Below are positions 47,584 to 56,127 of a stretch of DNA of 64,000 nt, one piece after another. A program made the translations under genes and the position numbers. Below the pieces are notes generated by a model. That model saw only the letters and a program-made list of their open reading frames with translations, ran no database searches and was not told the DNA's origin. Origin of the DNA: Pelagibius sp. (GTDB lineage Bacteria > Pseudomonadota > Alphaproteobacteria > Kiloniellales > Kiloniellaceae); the NCBI RefSeq assembly GCF_028281305.1, contig NZ_JANQKD010000120.1:39391-103390 (forward strand), read 5' to 3'. How positions within the stretch are numbered: position 1 is the first letter of the stretch; the number at the start of each line of letters is the position of its first letter.

Positions 47584-48375
47584 CTAGCGCCCGACCGCCC
47601 GCTGGCCGCGGCGGCGCTCTTCATCGTCGACCTCGCCGGCAAACTCCGCCTCGGAGATCCGCAGGAGGTCGTCGGCGACGCGGCAGAGGTGGGCGTCCAT
47701 GGTTTCCCTTGCGAGAACCGGATCGCCCGCCCGCAGGGCCTCCAGCACGCGCAGGTGGTCGTCCAGCGAGGCCGGGCGGACCTGGGCGGCGCGCACCCGT
47801 TCGTGCAGCTTGGCCCAAAGCGGCGAGGCTTCGCGCAGGTCCCACAGCAGTTCCACCATCTTGATCAACGCGTTGTTGCGGGTTGCCCGCGCGATGGCGA
47901 CATGAAAGCGCCGGTCGCCGTTTTCCGTTTGGAAGCCCGAGCGGTGCTCCTCCGCCATCAGGTTCAGGCTCGCCTCCAGGGCGTCGAAATCGCTCTTCTG
48001 AATCTGCTGGGCGGCAAGGTAGGCGACCTGACCTTCGATCAGCCGCCGTGCTTCGATCAGTTCGAAGGGGCCGAGACCGAGATCGGGAATGGAGTCGCCT
48101 CCATCAGACCCTGCAGCGGTCGCCGGGGCCGCCCCGCTGCGCCGGGTGGCGACGACGAACACGCCCGAACCGACCCGCACCTCGACAAGGCCGGAAAGCT
48201 CCAGCGCGATCATGGCCTCGCGGACCGTCGCCCGGCTCACGCCAAGCTGCCGCGCCAGGTCGCGCTCCGCCGGCAGGCGTTCCCCGATTGGAAACTCTCC
48301 GCTGGCGATCAGCTTCGCAAGCTGCTCGAAGACCTGCTGGAACAGGCGCTTGGTCTGAATCGCCTCGACCGGCAT
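47584..48375 (-). CDS. FadR-subfamily GntR regulator of the second uronate block
   Basis: 263 residues, ATG 48375 after AAAGGAGG. It is a close relative of the regulator at 39974-40681: winged helix LPAERDLARQLGVSRATVREAMIALEL and a C-terminal FCD domain (MVELLWDLREASPLWAKLHERV). It differs by a Ala/Gly-rich insert after the DNA-binding domain (ATRRSGAAPATAAGSDGG) and a charged C-terminal tail. It leads the uxaA-ldh genes and is divergent from dctP2, with TGGTCAGACCA in between. Confidence 0.86.
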   Translation of the reverse strand: MPVEAIQTKRLFQQVFEQLAKLIASGEFPIGERLPAERDLARQLGVSRATVREAMIALELSGLVEVRVGSGVFVVATRRSGAAPATAAGSDGGDSIPDLGLGPFELIEARRLIEGQVAYLAAQQIQKSDFDALEASLNLMAEEHRSGFQTENGDRRFHVAIARATRNNALIKMVELLWDLREASPLWAKLHERVRAAQVRPASLDDHLRVLEALRAGDPVLARETMDAHLCRVADDLLRISEAEFAGEVDDEERRRGQRAVGR

Positions 48376-48521
48376 GACGCTGGGCTTTCCTCCTTTATCG
48401 GCGCCAGGCTGCGATGACTCCCGCTGCTGGCCCGAAGGCTACAGGGTTCCTGGCGCCGATGCGCGCTGATTCCCTCTGGTCACAAGGTGCAAAGGAATGG
48501 TAGGAAGGTCAAGCTATCAGG

Positions 48522-48532
48522 TGGTCAGACCA
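48522..48532. promoter_or_regulatory. Predicted uronate-regulator operator 2
   Basis: TGGTCAGACCA, a perfect TGGT-N3-ACCA palindrome followed by AATTT, lies in the divergent gntR/dctP region 48376-48596. It matches the site at 40783 in 14 of 16 positions across GTGGYCWGACCAATTT. Confidence 0.6.
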
Positions 48533-48596
48533 ATTTATAGCACCCCGCACATCCCCAGGATGTGACGGCTTAACAAAGAACCATCGGGAGGAAACG

Positions 48597-49592
48597 ATGC
48601 GGACTTCGTGGAAGTCATCAGCTCTGGTTGTTGCCGCTGCCGTTGCTGCGGCAACCGTCCTTGGCAGCCCTTCGGGCCCCGCCGCGGCGGCCCAGACCTT
48701 CAAGTGGGCCCATGTCTATGAAACCGGCTCGCCCTATCACAAGTGGGCCGAGTGGGCCGCCGAGGAGATGAAGAAGCGCTCCGACGGCCGCTACGAGATC
48801 GAGGTCTTCCCGGCGTCCTCGCTGGGTAAGGAGGTCGACATCAATGAAGGTCTGACGCTCGGCACCGTCGATATCATCTATACCGGCCAGCTCTTCGCGG
48901 GCCGTTCCTACGGCCCGATCGCCATCGGCGGATCGCCTTACATGTTCCGCGATTACGCGCACTGGGCGGCCTACCGCGACAGTGACCTGTTTCAGGAGAT
49001 GGTCACCGGCTACCGCGACAGCACCGGTAACGAGGTCATCACCCTGACCTACTACGGGCAGCGCCACGTGACCTCGAACAAGGAGATCAAGGCGCCGGCC
49101 GACATGAACAACCTGAAGATCCGCGTGCCCAACGCGCCGCTCTACAAGATGTTCCCCGAAGCCGTCGGCGCCAACCCGACGCCGATCGCCTTTGCGGAGG
49201 TCTACCTGGCGCTGCAGCAGGGCGTGGTGGACGCGCAGGAGAATCCGCTGCCGACCATTCAGTTCAAGAAGTTCTACGAGGTCCAGGACTACATCACGCT
49301 CACCGGCCACATCACCGATGCGCTGATGACCATCGTGTCCGGGTCGACCTGGAACGGCCTTTCCGACGACGACAAGGCGATGCTGAACGGTGTTCTGAGG
49401 GAAGCCGCGCAGGGGGCCACCGACGAGATTATCGAGGCGGAGCAGACCCTGGTGGCCTGGTTCCGTGACCAGGGCAAGACGGTCAACGAGGTCGACCGCG
49501 CTGCCTTCCGCGCAGCGGTGGTGCCGCTGCACAACGGGCCGGCGGCAACCTGGGATCAGACGACCTACGACAAGCTCCAGGCCATCCAGTAG
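48597..49592 (+). CDS. dctP: TRAP transporter binding protein DctP (second system)
   Basis: 331 residues, ATG 48597 after GGGAGGAA, signal peptide cut near AAAQTFKWAH. The carboxylate-binding Arg is in LKIRVPNAP and the GVVDAQENPLPTIQ segment follows. It is divergent from the uxaA operon and shares its operator region, so a uronate or aldonate is a likely ligand. Confidence 0.9.
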   Translation: MRTSWKSSALVVAAAVAAATVLGSPSGPAAAAQTFKWAHVYETGSPYHKWAEWAAEEMKKRSDGRYEIEVFPASSLGKEVDINEGLTLGTVDIIYTGQLFAGRSYGPIAIGGSPYMFRDYAHWAAYRDSDLFQEMVTGYRDSTGNEVITLTYYGQRHVTSNKEIKAPADMNNLKIRVPNAPLYKMFPEAVGANPTPIAFAEVYLALQQGVVDAQENPLPTIQFKKFYEVQDYITLTGHITDALMTIVSGSTWNGLSDDDKAMLNGVLREAAQGATDEIIEAEQTLVAWFRDQGKTVNEVDRAAFRAAVVPLHNGPAATWDQTTYDKLQAIQ

Positions 49593-49614
49593 CCGGCCCG
49601 GGCCCGAGCGCTGC

Positions 49615-50211
49615 ATGCCCGAGCAAGATAACCGGGAGGGACGAAGGGAGGCGCCGTCGGCGCCTCCCGCCCCGCCGTCGGCCAAAGACCCTCTGTCCGA
49701 AGAGGGCGACAAGGCCATCGACCTGAGCGACATCAGGCCGGAGGACGGGCTCGTTCTCGTGATCTTCTGGGTGCTGGCGGGGGTCGTCTTTCTGCAGTTC
49801 TTCTCCCGCTACGTCCTGAACGATTCCATCGGCTGGACGGAGGAGATCGCGCGCTACCTTCTGATCGGAGTCACCTTCGTCGGGGCCGGCCTTGCAGTGC
49901 GCAAGAACAGCCACATCGCGGTGGAGTTCTTCTATCGCTACCTGCCCGGCGCATGGGGACGGGCCGTCTCGACCTTTGTCGACGTTCTGCGGGTCGTCTT
50001 CTTTGCCGCTTGCGCCTGGATCACCGTCAAGCTGGCGCTCAGAACCAACCAGAAAATGGCGTCCATCGAGTTGGGCAAGGACGTCGTCTACTGGGTGGTT
50101 TTCGTCGCCTTCCTGGCGATGACCTTTTACGCAGTGCGCGTGGCCTGGCGTCACTGGCGCCAGGGCTATTCCGCGCTGACGCGGCCCGGCGAGCGCCAGA
50201 TGATCGATTGA
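49615..50211 (+). CDS. dctQ: TRAP transporter small permease DctQ (second system)
   Basis: 198 residues, ATG 49615, with a polar N-terminus of about 40 residues, then four membrane helices and FFSRYVLNDSIGWTEEIARYLLIGVTFVGAG. The last codons, ATG ATC GAT TGA, are the first unit of a 16-bp tandem repeat extending into the gap before dctM. Confidence 0.9.
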   Translation: MPEQDNREGRREAPSAPPAPPSAKDPLSEEGDKAIDLSDIRPEDGLVLVIFWVLAGVVFLQFFSRYVLNDSIGWTEEIARYLLIGVTFVGAGLAVRKNSHIAVEFFYRYLPGAWGRAVSTFVDVLRVVFFAACAWITVKLALRTNQKMASIELGKDVVYWVVFVAFLAMTFYAVRVAWRHWRQGYSALTRPGERQMID

Positions 50212-50280
50212 CCCCATGATCGATTGACCCCGTGATCGATTGACCAGGCGATCGATTGACCAGATGACCGTTTGACCGGG
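50201..50280. repeat. 16-bp tandem repeat at the dctQ-dctM junction, five units
   Basis: Five consecutive 16-base units based on TGATCGATTGACCCC (50201, 50217, 50233, 50249, 50265), decaying toward the right. The first unit contains the last codons and stop of dctQ. Three later units recreate a start codon followed by two codons and TGA (50216, 50232 and 50264). Confidence 0.9.
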
Positions 50281-50291
50281 ACCTCTTTGCG

Positions 50292-51572
50292 ATGCTGATG
50301 GCGCTTCTTTTCATCATGGTCTTCGTGCTGCTGGTGCTCGGGGTGCCGATCGCCATTGCGCTGGCCTTTTCGTCGCTGGTCTTCATCCTGCTGTCGGGCC
50401 AGGTGCCCGATCTGGTGGTGATCCACCGCATGGTGAACGGCGTCGACTCTTTTCCCCTGCTGGCGGTGCCCTTTTTCATCCTGGCCGGCAACCTGATGAA
50501 CACTGCCGGCATCACCAACCGCATCTTTGATTTCGCCAAGGCCTGCGTCGGCTGGATGCGCGGCGGGCTGGGCCACGTCAACGTCGGCGCCAGCGTGGTC
50601 TTTGCCGGCATGTCCGGCGCGGCGGTGGCCGACGCCGGCGGGCTCGGCACCATCGAGATCAAAGCGATGCGCGATGCCGGCTACGATGCGGACTTCGCCG
50701 TCGGCGTGACCGCGGCCTCCTCGACCATCGGGCCGATCATTCCGCCCTCGCTGCCGATGGTGATCTACGGCGTCGTCGCCTCGGCCTCGATCGGCCAGCT
50801 CTTCGCCGCCGGGTTCATTCCCGGGCTGCTGATGGCCGCCGCGTTGATGGTCATGGTCGCCTGGTACGCACGCAGGCGGAACTATCCGCGCGATGCCCGC
50901 TTCGCCTGGGGCCTGCTGCTCGGCAGCCTGCGCCGCGCCTTCCTCTCGCTGCTGACGCCGGTGATCATTGTCGGCGGCATCCTGGGCGGCGTCTTCACCC
51001 CGACGGAGGCGGCCATTGCCGCGTCGGCCTATGCCCTGCTGCTCGGCCTGGTGGTTTACCGCACCCTGACGATCCGCCGCCTGCTGCGGGTCAGCTTCGA
51101 CACCATCGAGACCACGGCCATCGTCATGTTTATCGTTGCCGCAGCCTCGATCTTCGCCTGGATCCTCACCAGCAACCGGGTGACCGAACTCTTCGCCGAC
51201 CTCATCCTGCAGGTAACGGAGAACCCGATTCTGATCCTGCTGATGATCAACATCATCCTGCTGATTGTCGGCTGCTTCATGGAGACCATCGCCGCCATCA
51301 CCATTCTGGTGCCGGTGCTGCTGCCGATCGTCGTCAAGCTCGGCATCGATCCCGTGCACTTCGGCGTGGTGATGGTGCTGAACCTGATGATCGGCCTGCT
51401 GACGCCCCCGGTCGGCATGGTGATCTACGTGCTTTCGCGGGTTTCCGGCGTGCCTTTCGAGCGCTGCGTCGCCTCCACCGTGCCCTTTCTCGTCCCGCTC
51501 GTCGCCGTCCTGCTGCTGATCACCTTCGTGCCGGGCATCTCCATGTTCCTGCCGACCCTGATCTATCGTTGA
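50292..51572 (+). CDS. dctM: TRAP transporter large permease DctM (second system)
   Basis: 426 residues, about 12 membrane helices, with the DctM segments VFVLLVLGVPIAIAL, VVFAGMSGAAVADAGGLG and PPSLPMVIYGVVASAS. Its ribosome site is weak (GGGACC), and it follows the dctQ-derived tandem repeat, so its translation may depend on coupling to dctQ. Paralogous to the permease at 35566. Confidence 0.92.
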   Translation: MLMALLFIMVFVLLVLGVPIAIALAFSSLVFILLSGQVPDLVVIHRMVNGVDSFPLLAVPFFILAGNLMNTAGITNRIFDFAKACVGWMRGGLGHVNVGASVVFAGMSGAAVADAGGLGTIEIKAMRDAGYDADFAVGVTAASSTIGPIIPPSLPMVIYGVVASASIGQLFAAGFIPGLLMAAALMVMVAWYARRRNYPRDARFAWGLLLGSLRRAFLSLLTPVIIVGGILGGVFTPTEAAIAASAYALLLGLVVYRTLTIRRLLRVSFDTIETTAIVMFIVAAASIFAWILTSNRVTELFADLILQVTENPILILLMINIILLIVGCFMETIAAITILVPVLLPIVVKLGIDPVHFGVVMVLNLMIGLLTPPVGMVIYVLSRVSGVPFERCVASTVPFLVPLVAVLLLITFVPGISMFLPTLIYR

Positions 51573-51586
51573 GCCGGGGCGCTTGC

Positions 51587-51725
51587 TAGAGCGGATCATG
51601 TTTGGACGGAAACACTTTGGGTCTCCGTCCAAACATGTGAATCCGCTCTATTTCAAAGTGTTGGAGCAGATTCACCGGCTTGATGGATCGCCTGCCGCGA
51701 TTCCATCAAACGCGGATCTGCTCTA
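51587..51725. repeat. Dispersed palindromic element, copy B (two hairpins)
   Basis: Hairpin 1 (51587-51650) runs from TAGAGCGGAT to ATCCGCTCTA with an inner stem TTTGGACGGA/TCCGTCCAAA. Hairpin 2 (51664-51725) has arms GAGCAGATTCACCGG and TTGATGG/CCATCAA, ending GATCTGCTCTA. Hairpin 2 is the inverse of copy A at 25495. It lies between dctM and the alcohol dehydrogenase gene and may also act as a terminator. Confidence 0.85.
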
Positions 51726-51736
51726 GGCTGAGGCCC

Positions 51737-52723
51737 ATGCGAGCGATGGTTCTGCGGACAAAGGCGGCCGGGCACCTGGAGGCGGCGGAACTGGATGTTC
51801 CCGATCCCGGGCCGGGACAGATCCGCCTAAAGGTCGGGGCCTGCGGTGTCTGCCGCACCGACCTGCATGTCGTCGACGGCGAACTGCCGGAGCCCAAGCT
51901 GCCGATCGTTCTCGGCCATGAAATCGTCGGGATTGTCGAGGCGTTGGGGACGGGTGTCGAGACCTTCGAAGTCGGACAGCGGGTCGGCGTGCCCTGGCTC
52001 GGCTTTTCCTGCGGCGTCTGCGATTACTGCGTGACGGGGCGGGAGAACCTCTGCGGCGAAGCACGCTATACCGGCTATCAGATCGACGGCGGCTATGCCG
52101 AGCACTGCCTGGCCGACGCACGCTATGCCTTCGCCCTGCCGGAAGGTTACAGCGATTCCGAGGCGGCGCCGCTGCTCTGCGCCGGCCTGATCGGTCACCG
52201 CGCCTATCGCATGGCGGGGGAGGCGAGGCGCCTCGGCGTCTACGGCTTCGGCGCCGCCGCCCACATCATGATCCAGGTCGCACTCTGGGAGGAGCGGGAA
52301 GTCTTCGCCTTCACCCGCCCCGGCGACGAAGAGGCCCAGGCCTTCGCCCGCGGCCTCGGCGCCGTCTGGGCCGGTGCCTCCGGCGAGGCGCCGCCCGAGG
52401 AACTCGACGCCGCCATCCTCTTCGCGCCGGTCGGCGCCCTGGTGCCGGAAGCGCTGAGACGCACCGCGCGCGGCGGCACCGTGGTCTGCGCGGGCATTCA
52501 CATGAGCGACATCCCCAGCTTCCCCTATCGCATCCTCTGGGAGGAGCGGACGCTGCGCTCCGTCGCCAATCTGACGCGCCGGGATGCCGAGGAGTTTCTC
52601 GCCCTCGCGCCCAGGGTGCCGGTCAGGACCCACACCCGCGACTATCCCCTCGCCGAGGCCAACCGGGCGCTGGACGACCTGCGCGCCGGGCGGCTTCAGG
52701 GCGCCGCCGTCTTGCGGCCCTGA
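51737..52723 (+). CDS. Zinc-dependent alcohol dehydrogenase (MDR family)
   Basis: 328 residues, ATG 51737 (or 51746). Catalytic-zinc Cys in VGACGVCRTDLHVVDGE and GHE later, structural-zinc Cys cluster SCGVCDYCVTGRENLCGEAR, and a GVYGFGAAAHI Rossmann motif. This is the AdhA-type branch of zinc alcohol dehydrogenases. Length is normal. Convergent with the TetR gene; substrate unknown. Confidence 0.88.
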   Translation: MRAMVLRTKAAGHLEAAELDVPDPGPGQIRLKVGACGVCRTDLHVVDGELPEPKLPIVLGHEIVGIVEALGTGVETFEVGQRVGVPWLGFSCGVCDYCVTGRENLCGEARYTGYQIDGGYAEHCLADARYAFALPEGYSDSEAAPLLCAGLIGHRAYRMAGEARRLGVYGFGAAAHIMIQVALWEEREVFAFTRPGDEEAQAFARGLGAVWAGASGEAPPEELDAAILFAPVGALVPEALRRTARGGTVVCAGIHMSDIPSFPYRILWEERTLRSVANLTRRDAEEFLALAPRVPVRTHTRDYPLAEANRALDDLRAGRLQGAAVLRP

Positions 52724-52730
52724 ACGCGGT

Positions 52731-53369
52731 TCATCGAGTCAGGTAGCCAACCACCGCCGCGGTCAGTTCGTCTTCGACCTTTTGGGCATCCACCGCCGGT
52801 CCCTGCCCGAGAACGGCGGCATGGCAGCAGGACTCCACCATGTTCAGGATGATGAAGGCGGCGGTGTCGAAATCCGTCACCGTCACTTCAGGGCGGTGGC
52901 TCATCAGCCAGCCGCGGATCTGGGCGTGAATGCCGTTGAGCAGCGTTTTGCGGGTCTCCGGGTTGACCGAGGCCGGCACGGTTTCCGAGAGCGTGCGGTG
53001 CAGGTCCGGGTCCAGCAGGTGGGAGTCCAGGCTGGCCCGAATCAGCAGCCGGGTGGCGACCGCCAACGGTTGCCCGGCGGCCTCGGCGAAGGCGGCGGCC
53101 ATGACCGCGCTGAGGTCGGCATGGTGGCGCCGCTGTACGGCGGCGACGATGGCGTCCTTGTTGGGGAAGTACTGGTAGAGGGAGCCGACGCTGGTGCCGG
53201 CCCGCTCGGCGATGCGGTTGGTGCTGGCCGCGGCATAGCCCTCTTCCGCCAGCACTTTCCAGGTCGCCTCGACGATGGCATCCACCATCGCGCGGGAGCG
53301 TTCCTGGCGTGGTTGGCGCCGCACCTTGGCCGGGCGGCAGACCCCGGTTTGACGTGAGGATTTGCTCAT
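52731..53369 (-). CDS. TetR-family transcriptional regulator
   Basis: 212 residues: N-terminal TetR helix-turn-helix (AAASTNRIAERAGTSVGSLYQYFPNKDAIVAAV) and a C-terminal all-helical ligand domain with Cys-Cys near residue 177. It converges with the alcohol dehydrogenase and is divergent from the MipA-like gene, whose promoter it may control. Confidence 0.85.
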   Translation of the reverse strand: MSKSSRQTGVCRPAKVRRQPRQERSRAMVDAIVEATWKVLAEEGYAAASTNRIAERAGTSVGSLYQYFPNKDAIVAAVQRRHHADLSAVMAAAFAEAAGQPLAVATRLLIRASLDSHLLDPDLHRTLSETVPASVNPETRKTLLNGIHAQIRGWLMSHRPEVTVTDFDTAAFIILNMVESCCHAAVLGQGPAVDAQKVEDELTAAVVGYLTR

Positions 53370-53609
53370 ATTGACGGCAGGTTAGCCCGCTTCCGCGGCG
53401 CCGTCGACCGCGCTGGGCCGTGCAAAACGCGAGTAGCGCATCCCGGAGGGTCTGCTACTAGCCCCCTGAAAATGCTTATATAAAGCGGCTTTCGTGGCGT
53501 CTCGGCGCCCGCGCGGTCCGGTTCTGCTGCACTGCGGAATGCGAGTTTCCAGAACGTAAGCTCTTACTCACACTACTACCGAAATCGCCGCCGGCACCGG
53601 CCCGCGGCA

Positions 53610-53646
53610 CGATCGGCTCTCAAGGGGCCGATCCGCTCTCAAGTGG
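53610..53646. repeat. Two 19-bp imperfect tandem units
   Basis: CGATCGGCTCTCAAGGGG at 53610-53627 and CGATCCGCTCTCAAGTGG at 53629-53646 are near-identical and 19 bases apart, just before the MipA-like gene. The rest of the 302-base gap 53370-53671 holds promoters only, with an AT-rich TTATATAAAGC stretch near 53474. Confidence 0.6.
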
Positions 53647-53671
53647 AAAATTGAAGAGGAGTTTCTGGAAC

Positions 53672-54499
53672 GTGCAGCAGCACCATGCGCCTTTCCGTCT
53701 TTTGCTGCCGGCCCTTGCCGGCGGTGCCATGCTGTTTCCCGCCGCAACCCTGGCCCAGGATGGCCAGCCTGAAGACAGCGACGGCGGGGTGAGCGGTTTC
53801 ATCGCGCTCGGCCCCGCCCTCTCGCCGGAGTACGAGGGCGCCTCCGACTACGAGGCCGTGCCGCTCATCATCAGCCGGATCGAGGGCTACGGGCTGGGTC
53901 TGGAGATCGACGGCCTCGATGCCCGTCTCAACCTGCGCAACCGGCCGGGGCTGCAGTTCGGCCCCTCCTTCACCTATCGTCCGGGACGCGACGACGTGAG
54001 CAGCAATGCCGTCGACCGCCTGTCGGAGATCGACGACGCCATCGAGCTGGGCGGCTTTCTGCGCTACCAGTTCGTCGAGGTCCTGCGGCCGCAGGACGAA
54101 CTGGAACTTGGCATCGAGGTCCTGGCCGATGTCACCGGCACCCATGACGGCCTGACCGTCGGTCTCGGCGGCGGCTATGCAACCTTCTTCGCGGAGCGCT
54201 GGCGCTTCGGTTTCGATGCCGGCCTCACCTTCGCCAGCGACGACTATGCCGAGACCTACTTTGGAATCGACGGGGCCGACTCCGCCCGCAGCGGTCTCTC
54301 GGCCTTCGACGCCGAAGGCGGCCTGAAGGACGTCGTGGCGGAGGTTTCGCTCGGCTACGCGATCTCAGAACGCTGGGGCGTCGTCGGCCGTCTCGAATAC
54401 ACGCGCCTCGTCGGCGATGCCGCCGACAGTCCGGTCGTCGATGACGAGGGCTCGCCGGATCAGGTCTTCGCCGGCCTCGCTGTTTCTTTCTCCTTTTGA
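53672..54499 (+). CDS. MipA/OmpV-family outer-membrane protein
   Basis: 275 residues from GTG 53672 (GAGGAG ahead); an in-frame TTG at 53651 would add seven. A signal peptide ends ATLAQDG. The mature protein alternates aromatic and small residues in beta strands, with the MipA segments SGFIALGPALSPEYEGASDYEAVPLI and GRLEYTRLVGDAADSPVV and ends in Phe, as outer-membrane barrels do. These proteins interact with murein enzymes or form small pores. Confidence 0.82.
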   Translation: MQQHHAPFRLLLPALAGGAMLFPAATLAQDGQPEDSDGGVSGFIALGPALSPEYEGASDYEAVPLIISRIEGYGLGLEIDGLDARLNLRNRPGLQFGPSFTYRPGRDDVSSNAVDRLSEIDDAIELGGFLRYQFVEVLRPQDELELGIEVLADVTGTHDGLTVGLGGGYATFFAERWRFGFDAGLTFASDDYAETYFGIDGADSARSGLSAFDAEGGLKDVVAEVSLGYAISERWGVVGRLEYTRLVGDAADSPVVDDEGSPDQVFAGLAVSFSF

Positions 54500-54533
54500 T
54501 GCCGAGCGGGCTGACACCAAACGGGAGTCCATC

Positions 54534-55751
54534 ATGACCATCAGCAAGAAACGCTGCGCTCTTCTGGTTTCGGCGGTGATCGTCACTGCGGTCTATGCCG
54601 GTTACTTCCTGGTCTGTGCATCGCCGTCCGGGCCAATCGAGGCGGCGGAGGTCGGCCCGCAGCCCGCCGGGTCGATCGCACCCTTCGAGGAGGCACTGAC
54701 CTTCGCCCGGCTGGGCGCCGCCGGGGGGTCCGAAACGCTGCTGCTGGTGACCGGCGAGGCCGAGGACGCGGTGGTCGGCATCGATCTCGCGCCGCTGCTG
54801 GACGGGCAGGCCGGCGATGCCTTCGACGCCATCCGCAGGCTCGGCCGCCCGGCGCTGGTCGAACTGGCCCGCAACCCGGCGGGCATGGCCCGGCGCTACG
54901 GCTTCGAACAACTGATGCCGGCGGCGCAGGGGGAAGACCATATCGCCTTCGGCACCAACTTCGCCGACCATGGCGAGGAGGTGAACAACGAAGGCGTCTT
55001 CGCCTTTCCGAAGTTCGCCCGCCCGACGGCTGCCCTTGGCGCCTTTGGCGTCGATGCCGAGGCCGGGCTCTTCGACTACGAGGTCGAACTTTGCATGCGC
55101 TTCGACCGCGACATTCGCAGCATCGGTGACTTCGATGCCGCCCTGAAAGGGGTCTTTCTCTGCGGCGACTTTACCGACCGCGCGGCCCTGCTGCGCAACC
55201 TTCCCGATGAAGACCAACTGAGCGGCCTCGGCTTCAGCGACGCGAAAAGCGGCCAGGGCCGCATGCCGACCGGGCCCTACCTGGTGGTGCCCGAAGACTG
55301 GCGCCGCTTTGTCGCGGAGGAGGCGATCGCCACCGTCCGGAACGGCACGCCCATGCAGTCCAGCTCCGGTGCGGAGATGATCCTCGATTTTCGCCAGATG
55401 GCCGGCTTCGTGTTGGAGGCCGGCGATGCCGCACGCTGGGTGTTCGAGGGCCGCCCCGTGCCCCTGACCGCCGACGGTGTGATCCGCGAGGGTACGGTGC
55501 TGCTGTCCGGCACCCCGGCGGGCATCCTGTTCCGTCCGCCGACGGAGCGGGAGATCGGCTGCGGGGCGGTTGCCTATGTCTGCCTTGCCGGTTTCCTCTC
55601 CGTCGCCTCGCCGCGCGACTATGTGATCGAGCGCGCCATCGAGCGGGACCTGGAAAGCCGGCGCTTCCTGCAGCCGGGCGACCGGGTGGAACACAGCAGC
55701 AGCCGGCTCGGGCGGATTGCCATCGCCATGATCGCCGCGCCCCGCGAATAG
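54534..55751 (+). CDS. Fumarylacetoacetate hydrolase-family protein with N-terminal membrane anchor
   Basis: 405 residues, ATG 54534 after GGGAG. The first 28 residues form an uncleaved or lipoprotein-like hydrophobic signal (CALLVSAVIVTAVYAGYFLV followed by Cys28). The rest is an FAH-fold enzyme: GTNFADHGEEV, the acidic metal site FDYEVELCMRFDR, and LLSGTPAGILFRPP. FAH-family hydrolases are normally cytoplasmic and about 220-300 residues, so both export and the added N-terminal domain are unusual. It follows the MipA-like gene by 34 bases. Confidence 0.8.
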   Translation: MTISKKRCALLVSAVIVTAVYAGYFLVCASPSGPIEAAEVGPQPAGSIAPFEEALTFARLGAAGGSETLLLVTGEAEDAVVGIDLAPLLDGQAGDAFDAIRRLGRPALVELARNPAGMARRYGFEQLMPAAQGEDHIAFGTNFADHGEEVNNEGVFAFPKFARPTAALGAFGVDAEAGLFDYEVELCMRFDRDIRSIGDFDAALKGVFLCGDFTDRAALLRNLPDEDQLSGLGFSDAKSGQGRMPTGPYLVVPEDWRRFVAEEAIATVRNGTPMQSSSGAEMILDFRQMAGFVLEAGDAARWVFEGRPVPLTADGVIREGTVLLSGTPAGILFRPPTEREIGCGAVAYVCLAGFLSVASPRDYVIERAIERDLESRRFLQPGDRVEHSSSRLGRIAIAMIAAPRE

Positions 55752-55780
55752 CCGCAGCCAATCCCAAGCCTGCGCGGGCT

Positions 55781-55828
55781 GCCGGCCCGGCCCCTCCCTT
55801 CCCCGGGGGCCGGCCCGGCGCATTTTTC
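55781..55828 (+). terminator. Rho-independent terminator
   Basis: GCCGGCCCGGCCCC and GGGGCCGGCCCGGC form a 14-base stem with one mismatch, followed by GCATTTTTCG. It ends the MipA/FAH transcript. Confidence 0.8.
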
Positions 55829-55918
55829 GCCATTCCCGTCAGCATCTCATCCTGACACACTTCCAGGTGGCAATCGGCGATGCCGCAAGGTGACCGAATT
55901 TGACACAAGGTCCGGTGC

Positions 55919-55934
55919 TTCACGTATACGTCAT
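55919..55934. promoter_or_regulatory. LiuR-like operator ahead of the fatty-acid operon
   Basis: TTCACGTATACGTCAT contains the perfect palindrome ACGTATACGT and resembles the LiuR (MerR-family) motif of fatty-acid and branched-chain catabolic genes. A possible -35 TTGACG follows at 55939. The operon encodes a LiuR-like MerR protein at 57876. The resemblance is by eye. Confidence 0.5.
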
Positions 55935-56127
55935 CTTATTGACGCTTTGTGGAAAATGATTACATCTATAGAGGTTCGTAATCACTTGGTCGGACACTTG
56001 TGGGCCGGCGGGTTCTGTGGCGGGCCTCGGACAGGTCGCCCTCGCCGGAACCCGGTCACTGGGTGCGGCGGCGCCGGACAGCAACCGCCCCAAACGACAA
56101 CCGCCTGCGACAACCACGTGGTGAGAC

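Noticed and set aside
55939..55970. Sigma-70 promoter ahead of the acyl-CoA ligase gene
   Set aside because: TTGACG is convincing, but no -10 hexamer with good match occurs at 16-18 bases, so only the nearby palindrome is annotated.
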